A stretch of DNA of 64,000 bases. Source: Saposhnikovia divaricata. Lineage: Eukaryota > Streptophyta > Magnoliopsida > Apiales > Apiaceae. The stretch is from the NCBI GenBank assembly GCA_036435485.1, contig CM071600.1, positions 47,427,546 to 47,491,545 on the forward strand, written 5' to 3'. Below are positions 1-11,871 of the stretch, piece after piece. A program made the translations under genes and the position numbers. The notes under the pieces are model-generated. The model was not told where the DNA came from, made no database searches, and was given only the letters and a program-made list of their open reading frames with translations. Numbering within the stretch: position 1 is the first letter of the stretch; each line of letters begins with the position of its first letter.

Positions 1-558
1 AAGCTACCAACATACTTCTGGGCAGAAGCTATAAACACTGCAGCTACACTCAGAATATTTCTTTGGTCAATCAAGCAAAAGGCATGACACCTTATCAACT
101 TTTCAAAGGCAAGAAACCAACAATCAACTTTCTGCATGTCTTTGGATGCAAATGCTTTGTACTGAAAAATCATGGTGAGCATCTTGGAAAATTTGATTCA
201 AAGGCAGATGAAGCTATCTTTGTTGGATACTCAGCTGAAAAATCCTACAGAGTCTACAACCTAAGACTAAACATTGTAATGGAGTCCATACATGTTGTCT
301 TTGATGACAAGAAAATATCTGGTCTAGTAGATGAAGGTTTTCATGAGTCTCTCTCATTTCAGAATGAGAGAAGTGGTGAAGAAAGTGAAGATGATGATGA
401 AGAATGGAGATCAAATGGTGTGAGAAATAGACAAGGATCATCAGTTAAAGTGCAGAATGAACCACCTGTTGAAGAGCAACTTACACCATCAGTTGGAAAT
501 CAAAGAGAAGCATCTGTTGATGAATTTGCAAGAACTCCATCAATCTCGAGGGCCATAC
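1..558 (+). pseudogene. Element A integrase C-terminus and linker
   Basis: The frame open from about 63 encodes the end of a Copia integrase: the conserved LHVFGCKCFVL segment, the DEAIFVGYS core of the C-terminal domain, then an acidic linker rich in E and D. Upstream of 63 the homologous reading continues in another frame, with a one-base loss near 45-55 by comparison with element D (42470-42490), so the polyprotein is broken. The linker has degenerate copies of the SVD-encoding motif prominent in element D (near 505-520). The frame ends where the solo LTR begins at 559. Not functional. Confidence 0.85.
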
Positions 559-2078
559 TGATAGTGTTAGTGCCCTAGAGACAATGTAATTCTAGGATAG
601 ACTATTTTGTTATTCAGTGATTATGTTATATAGATTATTCAACAATAAATTTATTATGTCTTTATTTACTGTGATATAAATATTAGAACAATAAATGTCC
701 TTGGAATATGTAACATGTATTCTATATCTTTAAGTATGTGACTTAAAAATGAGATTATAAGAATAGTGTTAATATTCCTAAATATCCCTAATCAAGCATT
801 ATTAATATGGGACAATTATAATGCATAAAGATTAGTATGTTTGTTGACTGATGACCACATCTCATTGGTCATAGGTATAGTGATACTAAAGTCAAGAACA
901 TAGGTGCATGTAATATTCTACATGGCACTGGATTGACCCACAGTGAGTTTCTACATGTTGATAATGTCATTAGAAAGACTCACAGTGATAATGGTGTAAT
1001 GATCCTTAGACTTGAGATCATTATATTTCTATACGAGGATTAATATACTTTGACTACATTAAAAGTTACCTTTGACCGGGTGATGATAAAAATGTACATC
1101 GGGTATATTATGAGACGTATGAGAAATATGAATGATAGATAAAGGATTTAACCCTCCTATTCTTAGGAGAGATATTATTGGCCTCTTGATTGAGTGAGAC
1201 TATGAAAATGCATGGCCATGCTCAAATATTGATTTGTTTTTAATAGTCTACTCATTGATCAAGGAAACTCGGATTAAACATTGATGAGGATGACTAATTA
1301 CATGCCTCGAGTTTAATCTATAATATATATGGTTAAAGGGATTATATTACACGGAAACATTAATCACGAAAGGTTTAATTGGATCACCAATTATTATTAC
1401 TTGGGTAGCAATGATGTATTACTAGATGCCGCTCATTGTTTATAATTTTATTATTGGATATTAAAATTATTGCCAACGTAATAATAACCTAAAGGGTTAC
1501 ACAATAAGAACGTTTAAAAGGAGTTTTAATTTAAATTTTGAATTTAAAGTAATTGATGATAAAATTCGAAATTGGTTATTTAATTAATTAAGTTGGACTT
1601 AGTTAATTAGATTTCGAATTTAAATCATTAAAACCCAAATCAGTTTGGTTTTAGTAGAAGCCCAAACCGATTAGGGTTAAGCCCAGCTCATTCTCTCTTA
1701 TAAATACATAGAGATGTATTGGTTTAGGGTTAGACTTTGCTAAAATCGTTTTTAGCAAAAAAACCCTAGCAGCTCTACATCAAGAGAGGCTAGAGAGAGA
1801 GATCGAGATAGAGGGCAGATTACGGCTAGTACCAACTCCGGAGATTGCGGAGACAATCGTGCGTTCGTGTGGACTGATTAGCGAAGCAGATCTCACGAAG
1901 AGGGTTGTGTGGTGATCGTTCTTGGACCTCCATCTGTCAACCGAATCGGAAAGCTTTTAGAAGGTACAGATTCTATTCTCCATAATCAGCACGTCTTATA
2001 CACGGATCCTAGGGTTAGGTTTCGGTTTTATTGTTTATTATCGTTTTTCCGTTGTGCTTGTTACCCCGAAACCTATCA
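559..2078 (+). mobile_element. Solo LTR of an unrelated LTR retrotransposon
   Basis: A 1520-bp block starts TGATAG and ends CTATCA (inverted ends) and is flanked by perfect 5-bp duplications CATAC at 554-558 and 2079-2083. Interrupted element A coding sequence resumes immediately afterwards. No internal gag or pol is present, so it is a solo LTR left by LTR-LTR recombination or a very small non-autonomous element. A TATAAATA box at 1699-1706 puts transcription left to right. The segment after it (about 1730-2078) would be R/U5, with AAACCC/AGGG-type and GAGAGA stretches. Confidence 0.85.
1699..1706 (+). promoter_or_regulatory. TATA box of solo LTR
   Basis: TATAAATA about 380 bp before the LTR end, preceded by CTCTCT. 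Position and context fit a plant pol II LTR promoter. Confidence 0.6.
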
Positions 2079-2083
2079 CATAC

Positions 2084-2552
2084 ACTCAGGGGGAGTTTCT
2101 CACAGTCAAAACTCAACAACAAGCCACAATGATCAACACAGAGAAAATGAAGCCACTTCATCAAGGTGAAACTTACCACCACAAAGAAAATGGACCAGGG
2201 ATCATCCATTTGAGAGTTGAAGATCTTAATGCAAAGGTCCAAACCAGAAGAGCAACTCAAGAAGAATGCTTATATAGCAATTTTCTATCCAAAGAGGAAC
2301 CAAAGAGAGTTGAAGATGCTCTTCTGGATCCAGACTGGGTTTTAGCAATGCAAAAAGAGCTAACCAGTTTGAAAGAAATGAAGTATGGAAACTTGTACCC
2401 AAACCTAAAGACAAATCAGTGATTGGCACTAAGTGGGTATTCAAGAACAAGATGGATGAGAATGGCATAGTCACAAGGAATAAAGCTAGATTAGTGGTTA
2501 AAGGCTACTGTCAAGAGGAAGGAATTGACTTTGAAGAAACCTTTGCACCAAT
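2084..2552 (+). pseudogene. Element A linker and reverse transcriptase start
   Basis: Continuation of element A pol after the solo LTR. It begins with the CTCAGGGGGAGTTTC stretch also found in the element D linker (about 43071), then encodes the conserved LLDPDWVLAMQ segment. A frameshift near 2385-2420 moves the homologous reading to the frame that encodes GTKWVFKNK and NKARLV of the reverse transcriptase N-terminus. The sequence stops within the FAP(V) motif at 2552, where the element B LTR begins; the same coding sequence resumes at 22066. Confidence 0.85.
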
Positions 2553-3194
2553 TGAAAGGCATATGACTCAGCCTATTTGTAGTTCGAGGATCCTAATCCA
2601 ATTAAATTAGATTGTAATAAGTAAATAATATCAACTGTCACAGGAATCTCAAAAGATGATAACTGTCAGAAGAAAAATCAACAAGTCAATCTATAGTTTT
2701 GATGTTTTACATTGGAAGAAGATTCAGTTGTCTGATCAAGCCTCAGGGTAGCATTGAAACACATGGATTCATTTAAAGGACAGAGATTTCTATAAGTGAT
2801 AAGAAACAGTATCAGTACAGAATGATTGAAGAGAGTGAAGAAAATAAAAAAACCACAGTTTAAAGTCAAGATGAAGAACAGAGATTGGAGTTAGTCGTTC
2901 ATGAACCAGACAGTACATCGAGCGTCAACAACGATCCAGTGTATGTTCCTTATTATAATTACGTGGTACACAGTAAAGTATTGACTATTAAAGGATATGT
3001 ATTAATTCTACTTTAATTAATTAAATCAAATAATTAATTTAAATAAATTAATTAATTCTATCAGAATTAATATATTTGTTAAAGTAATTATTAGATTAAT
3101 TAAATCAGAATTAATATGAAAAAGAAATAGTTATTTAAATGATTTTTGTAAATCATTTGATTAATTATAAGCTGAAAAATATGATAATAAAACT

Positions 3195-3485
3195 ATCAAA
3201 TGATAGTTATACCGATTGCCATATTCAGTTCAAGAGAATAGTCATATCAAGATGTTGGATTGGATAGTCATATTATCTCAACTAGATAGTCATATCTCGT
3301 TCAAAGAGATAGTTATACCGAAAGTTATATTGGGATGGATTGTCATATCTAGTTCAACAGACTGTCATATCAAGTATTAAGGATAGTTATACCGAAAGTT
3401 ATATTGGAAGAGACTGTCATATTACTTGCAGTGGATAGTCATACTGAATGTCATATTATTGTTAACTGATTGTTATATCAGTTGA
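3195..3485. repeat. Iterated GATAGT-C/T-ATA motif array in B LTR
   Basis: Many near-copies of GATAGTCATAT, GATAGTTATACCG and CTGTCATAT lie in about 290 bp directly upstream of the LTR TATA box. Some copies are inverted and can pair, for example ACTATCAAATGATAGT near 3200. The same motif family recurs upstream of ORF3 of this element (16245-16705). Confidence 0.75.
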
Positions 3486-3512
3486 AACAAAGCAATATGA
3501 CTGTGGTTGTGC

Positions 3513-3519
3513 TATAAAA
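3513..3519 (+). promoter_or_regulatory. TATA box of element B 5' LTR
   Basis: TATAAAA in GTGCTATAAAAGACAG; the equivalent in the 3' LTR is at 21597-21603. It marks the U3/R region. Confidence 0.7.
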
Positions 3520-3938
3520 GACAGAAGATTGCAAAAGAAGCAGAAGAATCCGAACATAACATTATATACTTACACAGCAGCCTATCTCTCTCTCTCAAGC
3601 TCAAGAACACATACAAATTAATTTCTGTAAATTCAAGTTCATCTCAGTTGTAATATTCTATCCATTGGAACTTGTTTACTTGTGATTCTTGTACTACTAG
3701 CGAATTAAGTTTCCTAGTTCACAACTTGATATCTTGATTTTTATTAACTAAATTAAAAAAGTTCATGTCGAATTTTCTAATTAGTTATTAATTACTTGAT
3801 AGTCATTTGAACTTATTTTGTAACACCCATCAAGTTAATATATTGTTATATTCAACTTGAAATCTGTGTTATATTATTCCGCACAAATTTGTTTAAGATA
3901 AATTTTATTTAAAGAACAAATTTCGAGAAAATGATATA

Positions 3939-3967
3939 GATTGTATTCAACCCCCCCTTTTACAATC
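3939..3967 (+). promoter_or_regulatory. C-rich U5 hairpin of element B 5' LTR
   Basis: GATTGTA and TACAATC form a 7-bp stem around a loop rich in C. Equivalent hairpins occur at 22023-22050, 27374-27404 and 38925-38953 with changed but still pairing stems. Confidence 0.6.
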
Positions 3968-3984
3968 TTATTGGACCTAACAAT

Positions 3985-3996
3985 TGGTATCAGAGC
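3985..3996 (+). other. Primer binding site, tRNA-iMet (element B)
   Basis: TGGTATCAGAGC, complementary to the 3' end of plant initiator methionine tRNA, starts two bases after the LTR end, as usual for Copia elements. Confidence 0.9.
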
Positions 3997-4080
3997 TTAT
4001 TGATTGATACACAAATCAAGATCCTAATTTTATTCCGTCAAAAATCTATCTCGAATTTTTAACTCACTTAAAAATTCATC

Positions 4081-6402
4081 ATGTCTTCAAAAGGCATTGT
4101 TAAGATTCCCATGTTTAATAAGGACAATTATGCAATGTGGAAAAATAAAATGGAGTTGTTTCTTGATGTCACAAATTCTAAATATTTGGGTGTTCTACAG
4201 AATGGACCTATAATTCCAACAGAATATGTAACTGAATCTATCGTTGGAGGAATTGTTGTAACACCTGCATCAACTAGCCCAAAGCCTGCTGCTTCTTTTA
4301 CTCCTGATGAAAAGGAGGACGCTGGACTAAGTAAGAATTTGAGACTTATTCTAATAGATTCCCTGGATGCTGTGATGTACAATCATGTGATGAATTGTAA
4401 AACTGCAAAGCACATGTGGGAAACTATTGAGACTATTAATGAAGTAACTGATGAAGTCAGGGAAAACAGACTTCAAATTTTAACCTCTGAGTATGAACAC
4501 TTTAGAGCTGGCCCTAATGAAGGCATTCAGGAAGTGTTTGAAAGGTATAACAAGATAATCAACAACTTGCAAGTTCATGGCAAGCAATATACATAGAAGG
4601 AGATTAATATGAAGTTTTTGTTGACGATGCCCACTCATCTTGAACACAGGATAACGGCCATCAGAGAATCAAGAGATTTGAATAAGATTGCTCTTGAAAG
4701 GTTGTTTGGTGTTCTGAAAACCTATGAACTGGAACAAGTACAGTAGAGGGAGGTCTCTGGTAAAGGAAGAGTGCCAAGTTCATCTACAGCTCTTGTAGTT
4801 GAGGCACCTAAGGAAGTGGAATCTAAGGTTATTCTACCTTACAGCTCAGACAAGGAACAGACTGAAGTAGAACTTGGTCAGACACCACCTACTCAGGATG
4901 GTGGAGACTTTTACTCACTGGAAGAGCTAGATCAACTGGAAGATGAATTCATGGCATTGATGGTAAGGCAATTTGGCAAATTTAGATTCAGAAGAAATCC
5001 AAAGTACAGGTTCAAGTCAAATAACAGATTCCAGAGAGGAGGCTCTTCTTCCTCTAGTAATAGGGGAGGATACAAAACTGGATCTGTTGACAGAAGCAAG
5101 TTTCGTTGCTTCAACTGTAATGAATTGGGGCACTTTGCCACTGAATGTCAGAAACCCAAGCAAACTCAAAGAAGAGACTTTGCTGCTGAGAAGAAGAAAA
5201 CTGGAAAAGCCTATGTTGCGGCTGGTAAGAGTTGGGATGACACGGACAGCGAAGATGAAGAATACGGAAATCTTGCGCTGGTGGCAAATGATGAAGCATC
5301 CGATCATCATAACAAACCGGTAATTCTTACTGACACTGAGTTGATTCATAGTCTATATAATTCCTTAGGTAATGCACAAACTGGATATAATAGACTAGAT
5401 CTGCTAAGCAATAAACTTGGCAATGAAGTGTCAGAATTGAAAAAGGTGCATATTAATCAAGATCAACAAAGAGATGAAATAGCAATGCTTCATAAAAAGG
5501 AGAAATCTATTCTAGAAGTTGTAGGCAAACAAATGGATAGAATTACTGAACTTGAAACACAGGTCAGGGCTTGTTATAATTCTGTTAAAATTTCCAAAGA
5601 TTTTTTTAACAAACAAGCTGTAGAACAAACAGTAGGTATAGGGTATGGCTACAATGAAGCTGTTGGATTATTGGGCATAAATTCCCCTAACCTTGTTAGT
5701 GCTGAAGAAAGGGGTATACCACATGTACTTAAGAAAGTTAAAGATCCCCTCTTTAAGAAATCTGATGCTGGACCACCAGATATTCTTTCTATGGTCATCC
5801 AGGAAGTAATAAGAAATGAGGACAGTGCTAATGGCATAATTCTCGAAAATGTCAAAACTGCTAAGAAACCAGTTAAGTCTGTTGAGTTAACTAGTTCGTC
5901 AAAAAGTAGTTTAAGTGATAATAAGTTGAAGCAGAACAATAACATGTCTAACATGAGTACCATGCCTATCATTGATTCTAATCATAAAGCATGTGGTGTT
6001 GTCAGCTGTATGTCTTGTGCTTTTAATGTGATGTCTGCTTACTTTAATGGTAATCATGCATGTGATAATAAGACTGCTCCTCGACAACATATGAACAGGA
6101 ATAATGTTAGATCAAAGACTGCTAGTCCTCCTTATGTTAGGAGAGAGACATTTGTACCAAAGCCTAAACAAAGTTTTATGAAGGCTGTTTACAAAGTCAA
6201 ATGTCCAGTCAATGATATTGTTACTAAACAAACATGGATACCTAAACTGAAATAAAAGATTGTCAAATCTGTTTATAGGGTAAAATGTTTGTTGACTAAT
6301 GATAAAACTGTTGTCAAGGTTAAAAATGTTATTTTTCCTGGCAAAGGCCAATTCTTTAAATACTCTGGACCCAATCAAATTTGGGTTCCAAAGAAGGTTT
6401 AA
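4081..6402 (+). pseudogene. Element B gag (capsid/nucleocapsid), three in-frame stops
   Basis: Starts with ATG at 4081. The N-terminal region has the Copia gag signature (FNKDNYAMWKNKM, later CKTAKHMWETI and ENRLQIL). A CCHC zinc knuckle, CFNCNELGHFATEC, is encoded near 5110-5151 after an R/S/G-rich basic stretch. The frame is interrupted by TAG at 4594-4596, TAG at 4744-4746 and TAA at 6253-6255, and ends at TAA 6400-6402 after a WVPK motif. Element D gag also ends with WVPK before its stop, so 6402 is taken as the true gag end. The middle part resembles a coiled coil. It would form the virus-like particle shell if intact. Confidence 0.85.
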
Positions 6403-6416
6403 TCCGTTTGTCATTG

Positions 6417-6636
6417 CAGGGTATTGAACAGGTTGAACGAGTAACCTGGATCTTGGACAGTGGATGTTCAAGGCATATGACTGGAGACAGAACCCTGCTG
6501 ACAAATGTGGTGGAGAAAGCCGGCCCAGTAGTTACCTTTGGAGATAACAACAAAGGTAGAACTGATGGATATGGCAAACTTGAAGCTGGAAATGTTATCA
6601 TAGAAGAAGTGTCCTTTGTAAAAGGACTTGAGCATA
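6417..6636 (+). pseudogene. Element B protease, 5' part, cut by CACTA
   Basis: Follows gag in a different frame, starting at the CAG of TTGCAGGG (6416-6421). It encodes the aspartic protease motif LDSGCSRHMTG (active D in DSG) and the following VTFGDNNKG stretch. Coding is cut at the CACTA insertion after 6636 and resumes at 12616 once one copy of the ATA duplication is discounted. Confidence 0.85.
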
Positions 6637-6867
6637 CACTACACCATAAGTGGCCTATTGTAACTCCCGCGCGATGTTACAATAGGCCCTAAATCCGTTA
6701 CAATAGGTCTATTGTAACACTAGGGGGCGTTACATTTACAGGCGTTATAACAGGTGCCTATTGTAACACTAATAAAGCGATACATTATGTCGCTAATGTA
6801 ACACTATAATCACCTACTGTAACGGATTTGTAATGTTACATTTGAACTTACTTTGAGGGACAGAAAG

Positions 6868-7122
6868 TGGGACCCACTGACACGTGGCAGTTCTGAGGAC
6901 CACCCAACACGTAGCATTGACACGTGGCACACGTGGGGCCCACCTGACACGTGGCAATCTGGGTCCACCTGACACGTGGCATTGTGGGACCCACTAACAC
7001 GTGGCACTTGTGGGACCCACTGACACGTGGCATGTGGAACCCACTGACACGTGGCACTTGTGGGACCCACCTGACATGTGTCATAGGTGGGACCCATTGA
7101 CACGTAGCATGTGGGACCCACT
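6868..7122. repeat. Left subterminal array of G-box and GTGGGNCCCAC palindromes
   Basis: About nine units of roughly 25-30 bp, each pairing a TGACACGTGGCA-like palindrome (eight perfect CACGTG cores) with GTGGGNCCCAC-like sequence. Open frames across this array are artefacts of the repeat. Confidence 0.85.
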
Positions 7123-7554
7123 CTCTATTGTAACACTGTAACATTTCTACTGTAACACTAAATAAGATTAAAATGTAACACTACAATAGACAAGTGTAAC
7201 ACCAGATGGACATGAAAGTGTAACGCTACAATAGGCAAATGTAACGCTAAAATGAAAAAAAATTGAATAGCTGCTTTATATATGCAACATTCCCATTAAT
7301 AACGATTACATGAGCAACCCAAATTCATCCATTACATGTCTAAACCAACATTCAAACCAAATTCAACCATTATAATGCCTCCTTCAAACACTCCAAACTA
7401 CGCCAAACACCAACATTTAAACCAAAATATACAATTACAAGTTCTCCTTCCTTCAACCACTCCAAACAATTTCAACCACCACCATTTAATTAACAAATAC
7501 AAACTACGATTGCATAAAATCGGTAGATAAATAGTAAAGTTCGAAACATCTGGT

Positions 7555-7701
7555 CTATTCTTGCCTTCCCACCAACCAATCTGATCTATTCTTTTTTCTG
7601 GGAAGCAACACATATGCATCATCCTCATCTTTCATCATCTCCTTAATGGCATCCTTACAAACTGTTTCAGGTCTCCAGGGGCAAAAGAGATATCTGAGGA
7701 T
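7555..7701 (-). pseudogene. Exon-like captured fragment, unidentified
   Basis: On the minus strand an AG acceptor (plus CT at 7702-7703) is followed by 48 open codons. They read with protein-like composition, including RYLFCPWRPETV and DAYVLLPRKKNRSDW, then a TAG at 7557-7555. I do not recognise the family. Its place inside the non-autonomous CACTA element suggests a captured host exon. It could be a chance frame. Confidence 0.35.
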
Positions 7702-8712
7702 CTGACATAACACAGACATTTGCACAACTAGTTATAATATAGTAAGATCACTAATATTGTTTCCACTTCACCCATACCAATGAGCTCCATATTATATGTG
7801 ATAAAAAGAATTATATTGCATATATCGACAAGATGGCTATCAAATATCAATATCTTCCTGGATTAGCTTAATAACTATTGAATACCTGAATCACACCTGA
7901 CGCTTTAACCATACTCAATTCTCAATCCAAGTCAAGGATCCAACAATTAGAAATCTACTATGAAGTTATCCAGCCGACCGTGCAAGGCATGTGATTTTAT
8001 TCCTGGAATAACAAAATTAAATTTTTAATCAGTCATCTATATATAAATGGTAAGCTAGAGTAGTTTTAAAGTTTGGAACCTTTGAGTGTCGACATCTGTC
8101 ACATAGATGAACACGACAACATTACTGCATCAAAAAAGATGTACACTCGTCACAAAAGGAAATGCTTTTTATGATTGCATATGTTTACCGTCTATAAACT
8201 TTGAAACATATGTAGCAGCTGGAAAGTTATATCTTACCATGTTATTGTATACTTAATACAGAATATATAGTAAAATTACTCACACATCAACTAACGCAAA
8301 TGAAACAATGGGAACTACCTGTCATGCCTATAAATACATGTCCTGGTGCATGTTTTTGTCACTGTATGTAAAGTAGGAAGTGAACTGTTGCTACATAAAA
8401 TAGTTGCAATGCTGTAGAGACAAACCACTCTATGTTATACTAGTGAACTGTTGAAATATAACTGTTTATTGCATATCTAAAATTATTGCATGTCGTAAGA
8501 AATAAAACTAAAAGGTAGCACTACGCAATTGCACACTATATGATCTACTTTCAATCACGATTAATGTTATAATCACATAATATAGCTATATGTTTAGTAT
8601 AATAAATCAAAGATGTAAAGAGGAAAACATATGAATTCGAAACCTAAACATTAGAGAAGAAAGGTAAAATTTAGGATGAATTAGCAATATTCTGAACATG
8701 CAAAGAAAAAAA

Positions 8713-8778
8713 CTAGTCCTCTTCTGGAGTCCAAGCACCTTTCTTTACTCCATTGTCACAACAAGGCTGTCTTCCCAT
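8713..8778 (-). pseudogene. Captured R2R3-MYB N-terminus fragment
   Basis: The minus-strand ATG at 8778-8776 opens a short frame reading MGRQPCCDNG then VKKGAWTPEED, followed at once by a TAG stop (8715-8713). The motif M-G-R-x-P-C-C, then KKGxWTPEED, is the hallmark start of plant R2R3-MYB transcription factors (start of repeat R2, first W present). Only 21 residues survive, less than the usual first exon. It lies inside the CACTA element and has no DNA-binding function. Confidence 0.75.
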
Positions 8779-9561
8779 TGTTCTCATTTAAAGTTCCCGA
8801 AACAAATCAAACTGCTAAATAAAGACTATCACTCACATTAAACAAAACAAGACTGAACATGGAGAAATGACATTGTTGATAGGATAAATCGAGTGTTCAA
8901 TTGACATGCCAGGTTAAGATATAAATGCTTCTAGATTACATTTACAATAAATATAGAAAAAAGTAGTAATTATAGCTGACATTGGAATACTTAAGGACCA
9001 TATAAATGACTTCTTCTTCCATATCTGACTATATGTATGTGCATTTAGTTTTTTTTCTATAAGCAGTCTTTGACACCAGACTTTAATGTAGCAAAAGACC
9101 ACAGTTCAGACTTTAGCGCTTTAAGACAGATTCACTTAATTTATGAAACACCGTCTTAGTCCAATATTATTCCAACAAATTAACTTCCTAAAAAACTCCT
9201 ACAGTTGTATAGATTTACAACATTAAATAAACTGTGTACAAAGACATACATATAGACTTTAATTTCAATTCTAATACTTAATGAATAAGTCCCAACACAA
9301 ACAGACACACACACACACATATCGTGAAATATTCAAGATTTGGGTACCTTGGAATGTATTTCTAGAAGTAACTTATCTTATTGCACAAGTACAAACACCT
9401 AGGATGGGAACAGTTTTGATATAACAGTTTTGATATAATCTAAAACTGATTTCAGACCTCCAAAAGTTAACAAAAAACGGACTAACAATGCAAGTACTTA
9501 TATCGACCGAGTATAGCACAAAATCTTCTAATCTTCCTTAGGATTCTGGATCTGTACTCAC

Positions 9562-10083
9562 TTTTCCCAGATTCTTTAAACAAATCCTTCTTTGCAGAAG
9601 CCTTATAAGAAGAGGGGTGATGTCTAAAGGTCATCAAATAAGTATAAAGCTGATGGAAAGATAAACAATTTATTTTGTAACACTACTTACAACGTTCCAT
9701 CGGCTTCAAAACCTTCAACTGGGTATGAAGGTCAACTGGCTCACTCTTACTTTCCTGCAAAGATACACAAAAGAACACATCATCTTACATATTAGAGGAA
9801 ATCACATCTAGGTTGCAATGCAAGAAAAAGAAAAAGGAATGTGCATATGGTCATACCATTACAGAATAGTAAGTTAAGAATATCGTAAATTAAAAGGAAG
9901 AAGAGACCTCAGATGCCCTAGACGGATCACTTTCCCTGTTTGCAAGTTTTTTTCATCCATTTACGTAATGGGACCTAAAAAACCAAACTAGTTAAAGAGT
10001 AAAAAAAGTGATGAGAATGCCTAAGGATCAATATGTACCTGTATGGAAAATCAGAAACACCAGAAGCCAAAAGGGCACTATAA
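9562..10083 (-). pseudogene. Captured multi-exon gene fragment, unidentified
   Basis: Read on the minus strand, four short open blocks are bounded by plausible splice sites: about 10083-10039 (ends SGVSDFPY-R, donor GTACAT), 9974-9908 (acceptor TTTTTTAG, donor GTCTCT, one internal TGA), 9754-9688 (acceptor TTTGCAG, encodes SEPVDLHTQLKVLKPMERC) and 9602-9562 (acceptor TTATAAG, encodes ASAKKDLFKESGK, donor GTGAGT). Phase is preserved between the first two. The family is not recognised. A GA-rich stretch at about 10360-10500 could be its former 5' UTR. Confidence 0.4.
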
Positions 10084-10770
10084 TCAAAATTATAGTAAAA
10101 AACCTCCAATTAAAAACATACAAAATGCCAAAAACGTCAAAAACCCCCAACAAAGTACCGTATAAAATTGAAAACCCCAAGTAAATACCATTAGATACGG
10201 GTATGCAAAAGAAAAACCCCCAATTTTACCTTAATAAAATCTCTAAACTCAAACCCCCAATTTTGAAGTCTTATTCGCATAAAATCGAAATTTTGAAGCC
10301 CCAATTTTGGTCTAAACTCGAACCCCAATTTTGAAGCCTTAATTTTGAATCTCCATTTTGTTCTTCAATTCATCCTTCAGAAAGTGTATTCAGAGAGACG
10401 GAGATTGTGGAGAGAGTGTGGTGGAGAGAGATAGAGATGGTGAGTGTGTCGAGAGAGATTTAGGTTAAGAGAGATTTAGGTTGAGAGAGATTAGGTGAGT
10501 GTTTTATTCAGGGGCAACGCGTAGTGCTAAGTTTTCATTTTAGGGGGAAGTATTTCACTACTGAAAAAAGACCCGGTGCTTTCAAATTTTTCATTAAATT
10601 TTTTTAAGGGGGAAAGGGGAAAATGCAATTTCGGTTTGGGGGGAAAATTGTTGCCATAACGTTTTAGCCTTTTCATTTTTTTGCTAATTAAAAATTAAAT
10701 AAGTAGAAAAAAATAATTTATTTAGATAATTTGGGTTGTAATTTTTTTTAAATAATTTGGGATTGGACTA

Positions 10771-10945
10771 CAGTAGAATCTCGATAAATGAATATTCGAT
10801 AAAAATATAATCTCATAAAATGTATAATTTTTTCCGGTCCCGACAAAATAGAGATAGTGTATTTTTGACCTCGATAAATGAATAATCTTGATTAATGAAT
10901 AAAATTTTCCAGCCCCAAGCGTATTCATTTATTGAGGTTTAACTG
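10771..10945. mobile_element. Emigrant-like (pogo/Tc1-mariner) MITE
   Basis: A 175-bp element with terminal inverted repeats: CAGTAGAATCTCGATAAATG on the left and the complement of CATTTATTGAGGTTTAACTG on the right. It is flanked by TA at 10769-10770 and 10946-10947. The CAGTARAACCTCTATAAAT-type terminus with TA target matches plant Emigrant MITEs as I know them. No coding capacity. Confidence 0.8.
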
Positions 10946-11080
10946 TAATTTGTTTAGTGTGTAAGTTTTCATATTTTGATTTTAGAATTAATTTTCTTTA
11001 ATTTTTTAAAAATTAATAATTTTTTTATAAAAAAACTAGTGCATAATTTTGTCGATTTGTATAAATTAAATTAATTTTGT

Positions 11081-11616
11081 CAACGGTCAACTAGTACTTT
11101 GACCGGAACCCCTAAACAGGGTTTCGTCAGGGTTTAAGGATTCAATTTTTTAAAAAATATTTCTCGACCACCCAACCATACAGGAATCAAGATCCATCAT
11201 ATTTAATGTTATTCCCAAAATTTAAGAAAAAAAAATTTATTTGATCGGGTAATTCAACGGTTAACTTGTACTTTGACCGGAACCCCTAAACAGGGTTTCG
11301 TCAGGGTTTATGGATTCGATTTTTTAAAAAATATTTCTCGACCACCCAACCATACGGGAATCAAGATCCATCATATTTAATGTTATTCCCAAAAATTTTA
11401 GAAAAAAAAATTTAACAACAGTCAACTAGTACTTTGACCGGAACCCCTAAGCAGGGTTTCGTCAGGGTCTAAGGATTCGATTTTTTAAAAAATATTTCTC
11501 GACCACCCAACCATACGGGAATCAAGATCCATCATATTTAATGTTATTCCCAAAAGTTTAGAATTTTTTTTTATTTGATCGGGTAATTCAACGGTCAACT
11601 AGTACTTTGACAGGAA
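11081..11616. repeat. Threefold plus partial tandem repeat (about 160-175 bp unit)
   Basis: Units begin CAACGGTCAACTAGTACTTTG near 11081, 11255, 11416 and 11589 (last copy partial). Each holds GAACCCCTAA..CAGGGTTTCGTCAGGG and CTCGACCACCCAACCATAC. No coding function is apparent. Confidence 0.85.
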
Positions 11617-11871
11617 CCAAATATATAAATAATTAAAGAATCAACATATAATATTTAAAATTTATTTCAATGAATAATATAAAATTTATTTCAACCTAAT
11701 ACATAAATTTTTTTCAGTGAATAATATAATATAATTAACATATGTAAAGAATTAAAATTATTCTAATAATTTAGTAATAATAGTAATAATGAATAAAACC
11801 TAAGGTGTGAGGGTTATATATTAGTGATGGAGGAAATTAACCAAATGTTAGTGTAGATGGAGCGGTTGTTG

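Larger units (their letters stand above)
2553..3982 (+). repeat. 5' LTR of element B
   Basis: Starts TGAAAGGC and ends GGACCTAACA. It matches 20637-22065 along its whole length with scattered substitutions. It contains a palindrome-rich motif array (about 3195-3485), a TATA box (3513-3519) and a C-rich U5 hairpin (3939-3967). Confidence 0.95.

Noticed and set aside
6810..7144. Minus-strand frames rich in CHVSGGPH-like repeats, also at 11937-12397
   Set aside because: Translation of the GTGGGNCCCAC/CACGTG arrays, not protein genes.
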